7,967 nucleotides of DNA from assembly GCA_005883085.1 (NCBI GenBank), contig VBAY01000042.1, forward strand, positions 1 through 7,967, written 5' to 3'. The position numbers were made by a program, and so were the translations under genes. This DNA is from Candidatus Bathyarchaeota archaeon (GTDB lineage Archaea > Thermoproteota > Bathyarchaeia > 40CM-2-53-6). Positions 1-5,830 of this stretch are shown here, piece by piece; the first letter of the stretch is position 1, and the number at the start of each line of letters is the position of its first letter. Under the pieces are notes generated by a model. It saw nothing but the letters and a program-made list of their open reading frames with translations, was not told where the DNA came from and did no database searches.

Positions 1-681
1 ACTCTCGAGTTTGGGGATGTAGAAGTATGGTCCTGTGCCTTTGTCGATCAAGTTCCTGGAGTTGTGGTAGAGGAATAGGCCGTAATCGAAGAGAGAAGCC
101 GGAACAGGTTGTGACTCGGCTAGAACATGTTTCTCAACGAGGTGCAAGCCTCGAGGCCGCACCATGAGAGTTGCAAGCTTGTTTCCTAACTTGTATTCTC
201 GACCATCGGGACCAACATACGTGATGGTCCCATCGACCGCATCTAGAAGGTTAACCTGGCCCTGAACAGTTCCCTCCCAAGTTGGAGAGTGCGAGTCTTC
301 GAAATCGGCCATGTAAACGTCCGCACCCGAGTTGAGCGCGTTTATCACCATCTTCCGGTCAACCGGACCCGTGATCTCAACCCGTCTCTGTCTAAGATCA
401 GCCGGGATACGTCCGACCTTCCACTCGGACACCCGAATACTACGGGTCTCGTCCAGAAAATCGGGAAGTGCCCCGTTTCGGAGGCTTTGATGGACAAATA
501 TTCGCTTCTGCAGTAACAAGTCGAGGCGTGGAGAAAACTCCCTGACAAGATCTCCGACAAAAGCCAGCGCGTCGGGTGTCAGTATCTCTTCGAAACCACG
601 GACGCTGGGATCTGTGACTCTGACGGTTCGTGGTTCGAGCACTAGTTCGGTTCGCTTGTCGGCTTCCTCGGATAAGTGCAA
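1..681 (-). CDS. aceB: Malate synthase A, N-terminal part (runs off left edge)
   Basis: Malate synthase condenses glyoxylate with acetyl-CoA to give malate and CoA, the second step of the glyoxylate shunt, in the cytoplasm. The 227 visible codons are open to position 1 with no stop. Recognised family landmarks are EEILTPDALAFV (31-42), LPDFLDETR (72-80), RRVEITGPVDRKMVINALNS (99-118), MADFEDSHSPTWEG (124-137), VRPRGLHLVEKH (174-185) and GPYFYIPKLES (217-227). By family knowledge the first arginine of VRPRG, about residue 175, should be the catalytic arginine; the catalytic aspartate lies in the missing C-terminal half. Type A enzymes are about 530 residues, so roughly 300 are off-window. The TTG start at 681 leaves 2 bases after the aceA stop and follows an in-frame TGA; GTG at 642 is the alternative. 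Neither has a convincing ribosome binding site. The gene is almost certainly co-transcribed with aceA. Confidence 0.95.
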   Translation of the reverse strand, partial: MHLSEEADKRTELVLEPRTVRVTDPSVRGFEEILTPDALAFVGDLVREFSPRLDLLLQKRIFVHQSLRNGALPDFLDETRSIRVSEWKVGRIPADLRQRRVEITGPVDRKMVINALNSGADVYMADFEDSHSPTWEGTVQGQVNLLDAVDGTITYVGPDGREYKLGNKLATLMVRPRGLHLVEKHVLAESQPVPASLFDYGLFLYHNSRNLIDKGTGPYFYIPKLES

Positions 682-683
682 AC

Positions 684-2036
684 CTATAGGTCCCGGTCAC
701 GCTCAGGCTTGGTCTTTGAACCTGAGGGTGCTGCTAGTGTTTCTTGTTGCTTGAACTGTACAGTTTCAGTGGATTCGCCCATCGCGGTGGTTGAAGACGT
801 TCCACTTGATATTACATTCGCGACTTCGTCGAAGTATTCTGTTCCCACAAACGCCTGGTGTTTCACAGCTGCATAGCCTGCGGGTTCGGCCTCGAATTCT
901 TTCCTCTGGACACGAACGTAGGCCGCCATTCCCTCAACTGCGTATTGTTTGGCCAATTCGAACATCGATACCGAGAGGCTGTGGAAGCCTGCCAAAGTGA
1001 CGAACTGGAACTTGTAGCCCATCGTCGCCAGTTCCTTCTGGAACAGTTGTATGATCTCGGAGTCTAGGTTTTTCTCCCAGTTGAATGATGGCGAGCAATT
1101 ATACGCTAATAGCTTCCCAGGGTATACTCGGTGGACCGCTTCTGCAAACCTTCTAGCCTCATCAAGGTCCGGTGTGGGTGTCTCGCACCACAAAATGTCA
1201 GCGTAGGGGCCGTAGCTTATCGCTCGTGCAATGGCCGCTTCGAGGCCAGATTTGATTCTGTAGAAGCCCTCCGTTGTTCTCTCGCCTGTGATGTAGGGCA
1301 AGTCCCTCGGGTCCCCATCGTTTGACAAGAGTTTCGCCCCCATGGCATCTGTCCGCGCAATGAGATACGTTGGAACTCCCATCACGTCGGATGCAAGCCG
1401 AGCAGCGATTAGGGTTTTGATGAACTGACGAGTTGGGACGAGCACTTTTCCTCCTAGGTGGCCGCATTTTTTCTCTGAAGCTAGTTGGTCTTCGAAGTGT
1501 ACTCCTGCGGCTCCAGCTTCTATCATCGCCTTCATCAATTCGAACGCGTTGAGAGGGCCTCCGAATCCTGCTTCAGCGTCAGCAATTATCGGAACGAACC
1601 AGTCGATTTTTCCCTGGCCGTTCATGAACTGTATCTGGTCGGCCCGCTGGAAAGCCTGGTTGATCCTCTTTACGAGATGCGGGACGCTGTTGGCCGGATA
1701 CAGGCTCTGGTCAGGATAGGTCTGGCCTGAGAGGTTAGCGTCGGCTGCGACCTGCCAACCGCTCATGTAGATTGCCTTGAGACCGGCTTGTACCATCTGG
1801 AGAGCCTGGGCTCCGGTGAGTGCACCGAGCGTAGGAATGTACGCTTCGTCCCTCAGGAGACGCTCAAATTTTTCCGCGCCCAGTCGGGCCAGGGTAAACT
1901 CTGGATGAACTGTCCCACGAAGCTTACAGACGTCCTCGGCCGAGTATGGTCGGCGGATTCCGTTCCAGCGTTCTGATCGCCAGGCCTGCGACAGGCGTTC
2001 AGACTCTCTACTGGTGTGCTTTGTTCCATTGGTCAA
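684..2036 (-). CDS. aceA: Isocitrate lyase
   Basis: Isocitrate lyase cleaves isocitrate to succinate and glyoxylate, the entry step of the glyoxylate shunt, as a cytoplasmic tetramer using Mg2+. The 450-residue product is complete and matches the usual length (about 430-450). Visible motifs are SGWQVAADAN (92-101), the metal-binding IADAEAGFGG (151-160), the signature KKCGH (189-193) with catalytic Cys191, the substrate-binding NCSPSFNW (313-320) and the typical C-terminal YFDEVANVISSGTSSTTA (401-418). The last ~20 residues are a charged extension without recognised motif. The start is forced: an in-frame TAA lies at 2070-2072 and the first ATG would be residue 81, inside the barrel, so TTG at 2036 is the only plausible start. 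There is no clear Shine-Dalgarno sequence; a TATA-like box 36 bases upstream implies a very short leader. It is the first gene of an operon with aceB. Confidence 0.97.
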   Translation of the reverse strand: MTNGTKHTSRESERLSQAWRSERWNGIRRPYSAEDVCKLRGTVHPEFTLARLGAEKFERLLRDEAYIPTLGALTGAQALQMVQAGLKAIYMSGWQVAADANLSGQTYPDQSLYPANSVPHLVKRINQAFQRADQIQFMNGQGKIDWFVPIIADAEAGFGGPLNAFELMKAMIEAGAAGVHFEDQLASEKKCGHLGGKVLVPTRQFIKTLIAARLASDVMGVPTYLIARTDAMGAKLLSNDGDPRDLPYITGERTTEGFYRIKSGLEAAIARAISYGPYADILWCETPTPDLDEARRFAEAVHRVYPGKLLAYNCSPSFNWEKNLDSEIIQLFQKELATMGYKFQFVTLAGFHSLSVSMFELAKQYAVEGMAAYVRVQRKEFEAEPAGYAAVKHQAFVGTEYFDEVANVISSGTSSTTAMGESTETVQFKQQETLAAPSGSKTKPERDRDL

Positions 2037-2066
2037 GGGAGCTTCTTGTTTTCGATGTCTGTCGGC

Positions 2067-2078
2067 GAATTATAAGTG
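2067..2078 (-). promoter_or_regulatory. Putative TATA box of the aceA-aceB operon
   Basis: Read on the minus strand the sequence is ACACTTATAATT, with TTATAA centred about 36 bases upstream of the aceA TTG. Archaeal TATA boxes sit about 26 bases before the transcription start, so the leader would be only about 10 bases, consistent with the absence of a Shine-Dalgarno sequence. A second AT-rich stretch (TATATATTT, about 2111-2119) could be an alternative box. Confidence 0.5.
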
Positions 2079-2222
2079 TTGATGAAGGAATGGTCCGAGT
2101 TCTATCTTTTGATATATATTTGCATCGATAGACTGTCCCTAGGTTCCGATCGCGGCAAGGATTATGGAATCTTCCAAGCAGTATCTCGGGAGGAAGCTCT
2201 CTCGTTTTTAGAAAGTGTTCGG

Positions 2223-2231
2223 AAATATTTT
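2223..2231 (+). promoter_or_regulatory. Putative TATA box for the small ORF and surface-protein unit
   Basis: AAATATTTT lies about 35 bases upstream of the ATG at 2262, the same spacing as for aceA. A weaker TTTATG at 2255-2260 would instead suit a leaderless start at the ATG at 2283. The rest of the aceA-to-small-ORF interval (about 2080-2220) shows no gene I can support. Confidence 0.4.
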
Positions 2232-2261
2232 GGTAGTTGAGACCTTCAAGAACGTTTATGC

Positions 2262-2408
2262 ATGGCTCCTCGGACGAGTCGCATGAAGCAGAATTTGAGA
2301 CATGTTGCCGTTGGCCTATCAATCTGCTTGGCGCTCCTGACCAGTCTCGTCATTAGGCTAGCCGATGACTCGGTCTCCCACACCCAATCCCCTGAGCAAC
2401 TCTCATAG
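2262..2408 (+). CDS. Small hypothetical membrane or secreted peptide (48 aa)
   Basis: I do not recognise this product. The frame encodes a basic N-terminus, then one hydrophobic stretch VAVGLSICLALLTSLVI (residues 15-31), then a short polar tail of about 17 residues, which is the shape of a signal peptide or a single-pass mini-protein. The ATG at 2262 sits about 35 bases after a TATA-like box; a second in-frame ATG at 2283 gives a 41-residue form MKQNLRHV and so on. The TAG stop overlaps the GAGGGG ribosome binding site of the next gene, whose start is 12 bases further on, suggesting translational coupling. It may be a real small secreted protein, a leader peptide, or a chance ORF. Conservation is the missing evidence. 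Confidence 0.45.
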   Translation: MAPRTSRMKQNLRHVAVGLSICLALLTSLVIRLADDSVSHTQSPEQLS

Positions 2409-2420
2409 AGGGGATAGTGA

Positions 2421-4127
2421 GTGGCAAGAGTTACCCGGACACGATGGTGCTTGCTCGCCCTCTTACTCGTCGGTGTCATCTCACTCGCCTATACTAAGCA
2501 AGGTATCGCGGAGACACCGCCGGCGCCAACCGGAGTCTCATGGAATCCCAATGTAAACTGTGTCCCGGTAGTCACTACTTTCGAGAATATGATGGGAACC
2601 AACCTGAACTCTTTCAATGGAGGACTGCTAGCAGGGAGCCAGTATGCCACCTACAATCTGAAATATTTCGACCAGAACGGTACTGGCTCTTTCCAGCCAG
2701 GCGACCCCGTCGTATACGACATAAACAACAACGGAGTCGCCGACGTGACAGCGGGAAAAAACGACCAGTTCTACTCGACTGTGACTTCAGGCAGCGCGGA
2801 CCGCAGCCTATCTACTTCGCCTAGCAGCTTGGTTTCAGGATCACTGGTTGGGAAACCGTTGAAGACCGAGCCCAGGCTCAAGTATATCGATGGGTCAACG
2901 ACTGCTTACTACAATACTACCAATGGCAGTTGGGATGCAGGGGAACAAAATATTGGTGAGACAGTGGTTTTTGACGCAAACGACAATAGCGTCGTTGTCG
3001 TCGAGATCCGCGGCGTCTATCCTGTGGTCTGGGACTATACTTTGGAGGATTGCGCGTCGGTTTTCAACGGAATCAACGGCGGCGGCAACTTTACCACTCG
3101 ACTCTGCGATTCAAGTGGTAACATGCAGACATTCGGCATCCACGGAGATTGCGGTGGCGTGATCCACACTGCTTGCGGCCACCGGATCCATTTTGAGATC
3201 GACATGGACTGGCAGGCGAAAGGCTGGTGTGGACCTGCAAGCTCATACTGCAACAATAGCACCCTTTCCCAGAACGTGGCAAGCGGGAGTTCAGGAGGCT
3301 CCACGAGCATAGACGTTCAAGGTTTCATCTACTGGGACCCCACCGAGGTAACCACGCCAGGCCACAATTACAGTGGCTGGGAACTTCATCCGTTCACGGC
3401 TTGGCGCTTATCCGCGTCGCTCGCTACCACCATTGAAGACTCAGCCAACAACCCTGTAGCATCAATAATGGCTGGGACCGCTGTCCACGATACCGCCATC
3501 ATCTCAGAAGGTAGTGGTGTCTACACAGGGACCGTGACCTACAGCCTCTTCACGGGTCCGACCTGCGCGGGTACAGGGACTATCGTCGGCGGCCCTGTTA
3601 CAGTCACCAACGGTATTGTTCCAAACTCTGCGTCTCAATCATTCAACACTGCTGGTTCGTTCAGTTGGAGTGCTGTCTACAGCGGTGACGCGAACAACAA
3701 TGGCGCCGATAGCCCTTGCGAGCCGTTGACGGTAAACCCGTCGATCACGGTCAATTTCGCATTCTCCCCTATCAAACCTGCTTTAGGGCAGAAAGTAGCA
3801 TTCTCTGGAAGCGCCACAGGCGGGACTCCACCCTATGTGAGCTGGACATGGAATTTCGGCGATGATTCCCCGCCAAGTTTTGAGGCAACTATCGTTCACT
3901 CATACTCCAAGCCGGGCTCCTACACGGTGCAGCTGACGGTAACCGACAGCACCGGAATCAATGCCACCTCCGCGTCGACGATAACCATTCTGGAGAACCG
4001 GACAATTCTCGGACTCGATCGAACCTTCTTCTATGAGATGATAACGAGTCTGGGCGTTGCCGTCGCGACCACTGCCCTCGGCCTGCATTGGAAGAGAACC
4101 AGAAGGCACCTCGATTCAACTGCCTGA
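2421..4127 (+). CDS. Secreted multidomain surface protein with Ig-like and PKD domains and C-terminal anchor
   Basis: Probable extracellular protein of 568 residues held in the membrane by its C-terminus; specific function unknown. Order of parts: signal peptide (basic n-region, hydrophobic residues about 10-23, possible cleavage after QGIA at 30); two related acidic modules at about 79-109 and 152-194, each running LKY(F/I)D to (V/T)V(Y/F)D followed by N/D-rich residues, reminiscent of calcium-binding loops; a Cys- and His-rich stretch (211-277); a segment IDVQGFIYWDP then GWELHPFTAWR (298-329) resembling a motif I associate with secreted proteins; an Ig-like domain (about 332-438) with probable paired cysteines 382 and 433; a PKD domain (about 442-524) with WNFGDD and the usual HSYSKPGSYTVQLTVTD; and a hydrophobic helix (about 536-557) followed by KRTRRH, a stop-transfer signal. 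The GTG start has GAGGGG 7 bases upstream. It probably shares a transcript with the small ORF before it. No catalytic motif is recognised; adhesion or cell-surface binding is inference. Confidence 0.9.
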   Translation: MARVTRTRWCLLALLLVGVISLAYTKQGIAETPPAPTGVSWNPNVNCVPVVTTFENMMGTNLNSFNGGLLAGSQYATYNLKYFDQNGTGSFQPGDPVVYDINNNGVADVTAGKNDQFYSTVTSGSADRSLSTSPSSLVSGSLVGKPLKTEPRLKYIDGSTTAYYNTTNGSWDAGEQNIGETVVFDANDNSVVVVEIRGVYPVVWDYTLEDCASVFNGINGGGNFTTRLCDSSGNMQTFGIHGDCGGVIHTACGHRIHFEIDMDWQAKGWCGPASSYCNNSTLSQNVASGSSGGSTSIDVQGFIYWDPTEVTTPGHNYSGWELHPFTAWRLSASLATTIEDSANNPVASIMAGTAVHDTAIISEGSGVYTGTVTYSLFTGPTCAGTGTIVGGPVTVTNGIVPNSASQSFNTAGSFSWSAVYSGDANNNGADSPCEPLTVNPSITVNFAFSPIKPALGQKVAFSGSATGGTPPYVSWTWNFGDDSPPSFEATIVHSYSKPGSYTVQLTVTDSTGINATSASTITILENRTILGLDRTFFYEMITSLGVAVATTALGLHWKRTRRHLDSTA

Positions 4128-4128
4128 G

Positions 4129-4134
4129 AAAAAA
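4129..4134 (-). terminator. Oligo-T terminator of the minus-strand tRNA gene
   Basis: The plus strand has AAAAAA, so the minus-strand transcript ends in six U, about 25 bases past the tRNA CCA. Archaeal RNA polymerase terminates at such runs. It sits just one base beyond the TGA of the converging surface-protein gene, which has no comparable T-run of its own. Confidence 0.55.
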
Positions 4135-4158
4135 TACCCTGAGGATTTCTTCGAGTTG

Positions 4159-4302
4159 TGGCGCCGCCGACAGGGTTCGAACCTGTGACCAACGGGTTGC
4201 TACAGTGGACCTTCCACCTTAACAGCTTCAGCCTCAGCTACGAGCCGAGTCCGCTGCTCTACCACTGAGCTCGCGCCCCCAAACCTCTGAGGGAACGGCG
4301 GC
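4159..4302 (-). tRNA. Multi-intron tRNA, isotype unresolved: Lys(CTT) preferred, Thr(CGT) possible
   Basis: The acceptor arms GCCGCCG (4302-4296) and CGGCGGC (4169-4163) pair 7 of 7, followed by discriminator G (4162) and encoded CCA (4161-4159). D arm GCTC-AGTGGTA-GAGC (4270-4256) and T arm ACAGG-TTCGAAC-CCTGT (4186-4170) are perfect. Between T8 (4295) and A9 (4271) lie 23 extra bases (4294-4272) able to form a CCCTC/GGGGG hairpin: an intron at 8/9. The anticodon region carries about 46 extra bases. Reading A removes 4246-4223 and 4219-4198, giving loop CTCTTAA, anticodon CTT (Lys), with an A31-C39 mismatch. Reading B removes 4238-4198 at the canonical 37/38 site plus 5 bases near 4250-4246, giving CTCGTAA, anticodon CGT (Thr), with a fully paired stem, but needs an implausibly short intron. 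Both yield a 72-base tRNA body. The hairpin GTGGA/TCCAC lies within the distal insert. G73 fits archaeal Lys, but this is not decisive. Confidence 0.85.
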
Positions 4303-4345
4303 CCGCGTCTATAGCCGGCGGCAACCGACAACCCGACAAGACCCG

Positions 4346-4357
4346 TTTATTAAAAGA
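4346..4357 (-). promoter_or_regulatory. Putative TATA box of the minus-strand tRNA
   Basis: On the minus strand this reads TCTTTTAATAAA, about 45-50 bases before the tRNA 5' end, leaving room for a short leader removed by RNase P. The divergent tRNA has a similar box at nearly the same distance. Confidence 0.5.
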
Positions 4358-4604
4358 TAAGCAGGGATATAATTAGAGGATAACTCCGTCCAGAGTTATC
4401 AACACTCCGACAGAAACAAGCCAGAACCACACCGCCGCCGGACGGTAACGAGAGTTCTTTCGAGTCTCCCGAAGCCCGCTAGAGCGCACAACCAATCCGA
4501 ACGAAACAAGGAATCCCGACGAGTATCAGAAGCGTGTACATGATCCTATCCAGAGATCGCATGCGGTCGCATTGGACCTCAGTCTTCATCAACTATCGGG
4601 TAGA
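4358..4604 (+). other. Intergenic region between divergent tRNA genes, no gene recognised
   Basis: No ORF with recognisable content lies here, and I could not fold it into a known RNA family by eye. It contains an AT-rich GGATATAATTAG (4365-4376), which could be a TATA box on either strand, followed at once by the perfect 8-base inverted repeat listed separately. The spacing of that box would permit a small untranslated RNA starting near 4397 on the plus strand, but nothing else supports one. Confidence 0.4.
4379..4400. repeat. Perfect inverted repeat, 8-base arms
   Basis: GATAACTC at 4379-4386 and GAGTTATC at 4393-4400 are exact reverse complements separated by CGTCCA. It could be an RNA hairpin or a protein-binding dyad. 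There is no T-run after it, so it does not look like a terminator. Confidence 0.7.
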
Positions 4605-4616
4605 CTTTCTAAAAGA
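4605..4616 (+). promoter_or_regulatory. Putative TATA box of the CAT tRNA
   Basis: CTTTCTAAAAGA lies about 41 bases before the tRNA 5' end. Composition and distance resemble the box of the divergent tRNA, which supports both. Confidence 0.5.
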
Positions 4617-4651
4617 TTAAGAATTCGTGGTGTGCGAGCGGCTTTCTTGGA

Positions 4652-4767
4652 GGGCCCGTAGCTCAGCTAGGTTTTCTTCAGGTCGAAGAACTGAGAGAGC
4701 GGCAGGCTCATAGCCCCGAGTTCGGGAGACCTGACGGTCCCCGGTTCGAATCCGGGCGGGCCCACCA
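4652..4767 (+). tRNA. tRNA with anticodon CAT (elongator Met or Ile2), with D-loop and anticodon-loop introns
   Basis: Acceptor GGGCCCG (4652-4658) pairs 7 of 7 with CGGGCCC (4757-4763); A73 (4764) and encoded CCA follow. D stem GCTC (4661-4664) pairs with GAGC (4697-4700), and T arm CCCGG-TTCGAAT-CCGGG (4740-4756) is perfect. The anticodon arm starts GCAGG-CTCATA (4702-4712), anticodon CAT at 4709-4711, then about 16 extra bases (4713-4728), then A38 and CCTG: a canonical 37/38 intron, with position 43 an A opposite G27. The D loop holds about 22 extra bases after GG18-19 (4670-4671), including hairpin TTCTTC (4674-4679) and GAAGAA (4685-4690). Its exact splice sites are not certain. Removing both gives a body of about 75 bases. 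CAT can mean elongator Met or, with modified C34, Ile; sequence alone does not decide. Initiator Met is unlikely because the anticodon stem lacks its three G-C pairs. Confidence 0.9.
4751..4767 (+). repeat. tRNA 3' end, left copy of a 17-base direct repeat (att-like)
   Basis: TCCGGGCGGGCCCACCA, the T-stem end, acceptor strand, A73 and CCA of the CAT tRNA, recurs exactly at 5829-5845. Three bases before it are GAA here and GAG in the copy. tRNA 3' ends are common integration targets in archaea. Confidence 0.85.
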
Positions 4768-4887
4768 TATATTTCAAGTGGTAACCGGAGGTCTTATATC
4801 TAGAAAGATGGGAGCCGGCAATATCCGGATGATGTTCGCAAGAGTCAAGAAAGGTAAATAGCGATGACTTAGGCTTGCGATTTACTC

Positions 4888-4916
4888 CCAGTTCCACTGT
4901 AAATTTGACGTGAGTC
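4888..4916 (+). repeat. Left copy of a 29-base direct repeat with promoter-like centre
   Basis: It begins CCAGTTCCACTGTAAATTTG (20 bases identical to the right copy), followed by AC then GTGAGTC; the right copy has CA then GTGAGTC. Identity is 27 of 29. The centre (4895-4912) is a weak dyad, CAC to GTG around AAATTT. Confidence 0.85.
4899..4907 (+). promoter_or_regulatory. Putative TATA box inside the left repeat
   Basis: GTAAATTTG lies about 50 bases before the downstream gene's start. Transcription would begin near 4929, giving a leader of about 25 bases that includes the GGAGGAG ribosome binding site (4939-4945). The surrounding dyad would suit an operator overlapping the box. Confidence 0.4.
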
Positions 4917-4953
4917 AATTAACAGATAGAGCCTTATCGGAGGAGATGCCTTG

Positions 4954-5766
4954 ATGGAGTTAGAGAGTCGATTCCCTGTGAAATGGAGAAAGCCTGTCCC
5001 ATTGTGGGTGTTGTTGATAGGAATACTCGCGACAGCCTCGACGACCGCCGGAGTAATACTCCTGCCGAGCATTCTCAGTCCAAAACCTGACTTCACTATG
5101 TCTGGCCTTCACCCTATGTACGTTCAGGCAATTCAGGCATTTCGCCCCGGTGAGCTTGGCAGCAATCAAACGTTGATCACGATCCAGGCAACCAGGAACT
5201 TCACTGGCATAGTCACTGTTACCACCTGGTCATCTACTGGCGTGGGAACCGTGCTCTGGGATCCTCAAACGTTCGGGGCAAAGGATCAGATTCTACTTGG
5301 CAAGGCTGGAAGCCTAATCCTGAATGTCAAAACCGGGGAAGTTGGAAACTTCACAGTCACTGTCATCGCCTCTAGCGGTCCGATATCTCATACAGAGAGT
5401 TTTCCTGTGATTGTCGAGAATCTCACTATGACCTCCAGCCCGTCCTCTCTTACGATCATGCGGGGCTCATTGGGGACAACAGAGATCAACGTCTCAAGTG
5501 TGAATGGACTCTCCGGCAACTTTAGTCTCGGAACAACCGTGTGGTACAACTGTAATTGTGGGGTTACCTATCTCCGGGACTACGGCAGTAGCGCGTCCAC
5601 AAACCCGACGAGTATGATTCTGTCCTCCGGCGGAGCTGGGAAGATAACTCTTACAATAAGTGTGGGACAATATGACACAAGCTCTCCTCTCCGAGTAGTT
5701 GTGAATGCCTTGATGGTCAGGCAACTGTGGACCTTCAACCTAACCGTGCAAGTTAACGTAGTATGA
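4954..5766 (+). CDS. N-terminally anchored, sequon-rich extracellular beta-sandwich protein, function unknown
   Basis: I do not recognise a specific family. The product (270 residues from ATG at 4954; 271 from TTG at 4951, the numbering used here) has a basic cytoplasmic N-terminus with KWRK, one membrane helix (about 17-39, VPLWVLLIGILA onward), then an all-extracellular part. That part looks like two beta-sandwich repeats: about 47-156, starting PDFTMS, and about 160-270, with the pattern SLTIMRGSLGTTEINVSSVN and GNFSL typical of Ig-like modules in archaeal surface proteins. Seven N-X-S/T sequons (N72, 83, 133, 157, 180, 190, 263) suggest N-glycosylation. A CNC pair (201-203) is the only cysteine feature. 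GGAGGAG (4939-4945) precedes both possible starts. It is the only gene in the repeat-bounded cassette next to the CAT tRNA. A role in surface structure or recognition is inference. Confidence 0.85.
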   Translation: MELESRFPVKWRKPVPLWVLLIGILATASTTAGVILLPSILSPKPDFTMSGLHPMYVQAIQAFRPGELGSNQTLITIQATRNFTGIVTVTTWSSTGVGTVLWDPQTFGAKDQILLGKAGSLILNVKTGEVGNFTVTVIASSGPISHTESFPVIVENLTMTSSPSSLTIMRGSLGTTEINVSSVNGLSGNFSLGTTVWYNCNCGVTYLRDYGSSASTNPTSMILSSGGAGKITLTISVGQYDTSSPLRVVVNALMVRQLWTFNLTVQVNVV

Positions 5767-5801
5767 GGCCCTGGACAATTCTGATGAAACGATAGACTCT
5801 G

Positions 5802-5830
5802 CCAGTTCCACTGTAAATTTGCAGTGAGTC
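5802..5830 (+). repeat. Right copy of the 29-base direct repeat, with a strong dyad
   Basis: This copy contains an 18-base near-perfect palindrome, CACTGTAAATTTGCAGTG (5809-5826), with one mismatched pair. It could be an operator or an RNA hairpin with 5-base stem CACTG/CAGTG. Unlike the left copy, no gene start follows it; its last bases run into the tRNA 3'-end fragment. Confidence 0.85.

Noticed and set aside
440..700. Minus-strand 86-codon frame overlapping the start of malate synthase
   Set aside because: It is Arg/Ser-rich and in another frame; the overlapping frame from 681 gives an unmistakable malate synthase.
3900..4109. Minus-strand frame inside the PKD-domain region
   Set aside because: Shadow of the plus-strand surface-protein gene, no start context or homology.
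4667..4918. Minus-strand 83-codon frame containing GPPGFEPGT
   Set aside because: This is the translation of the antisense of the CAT tRNA; PGFEPGT is a well-known spurious product of tRNA T arms.
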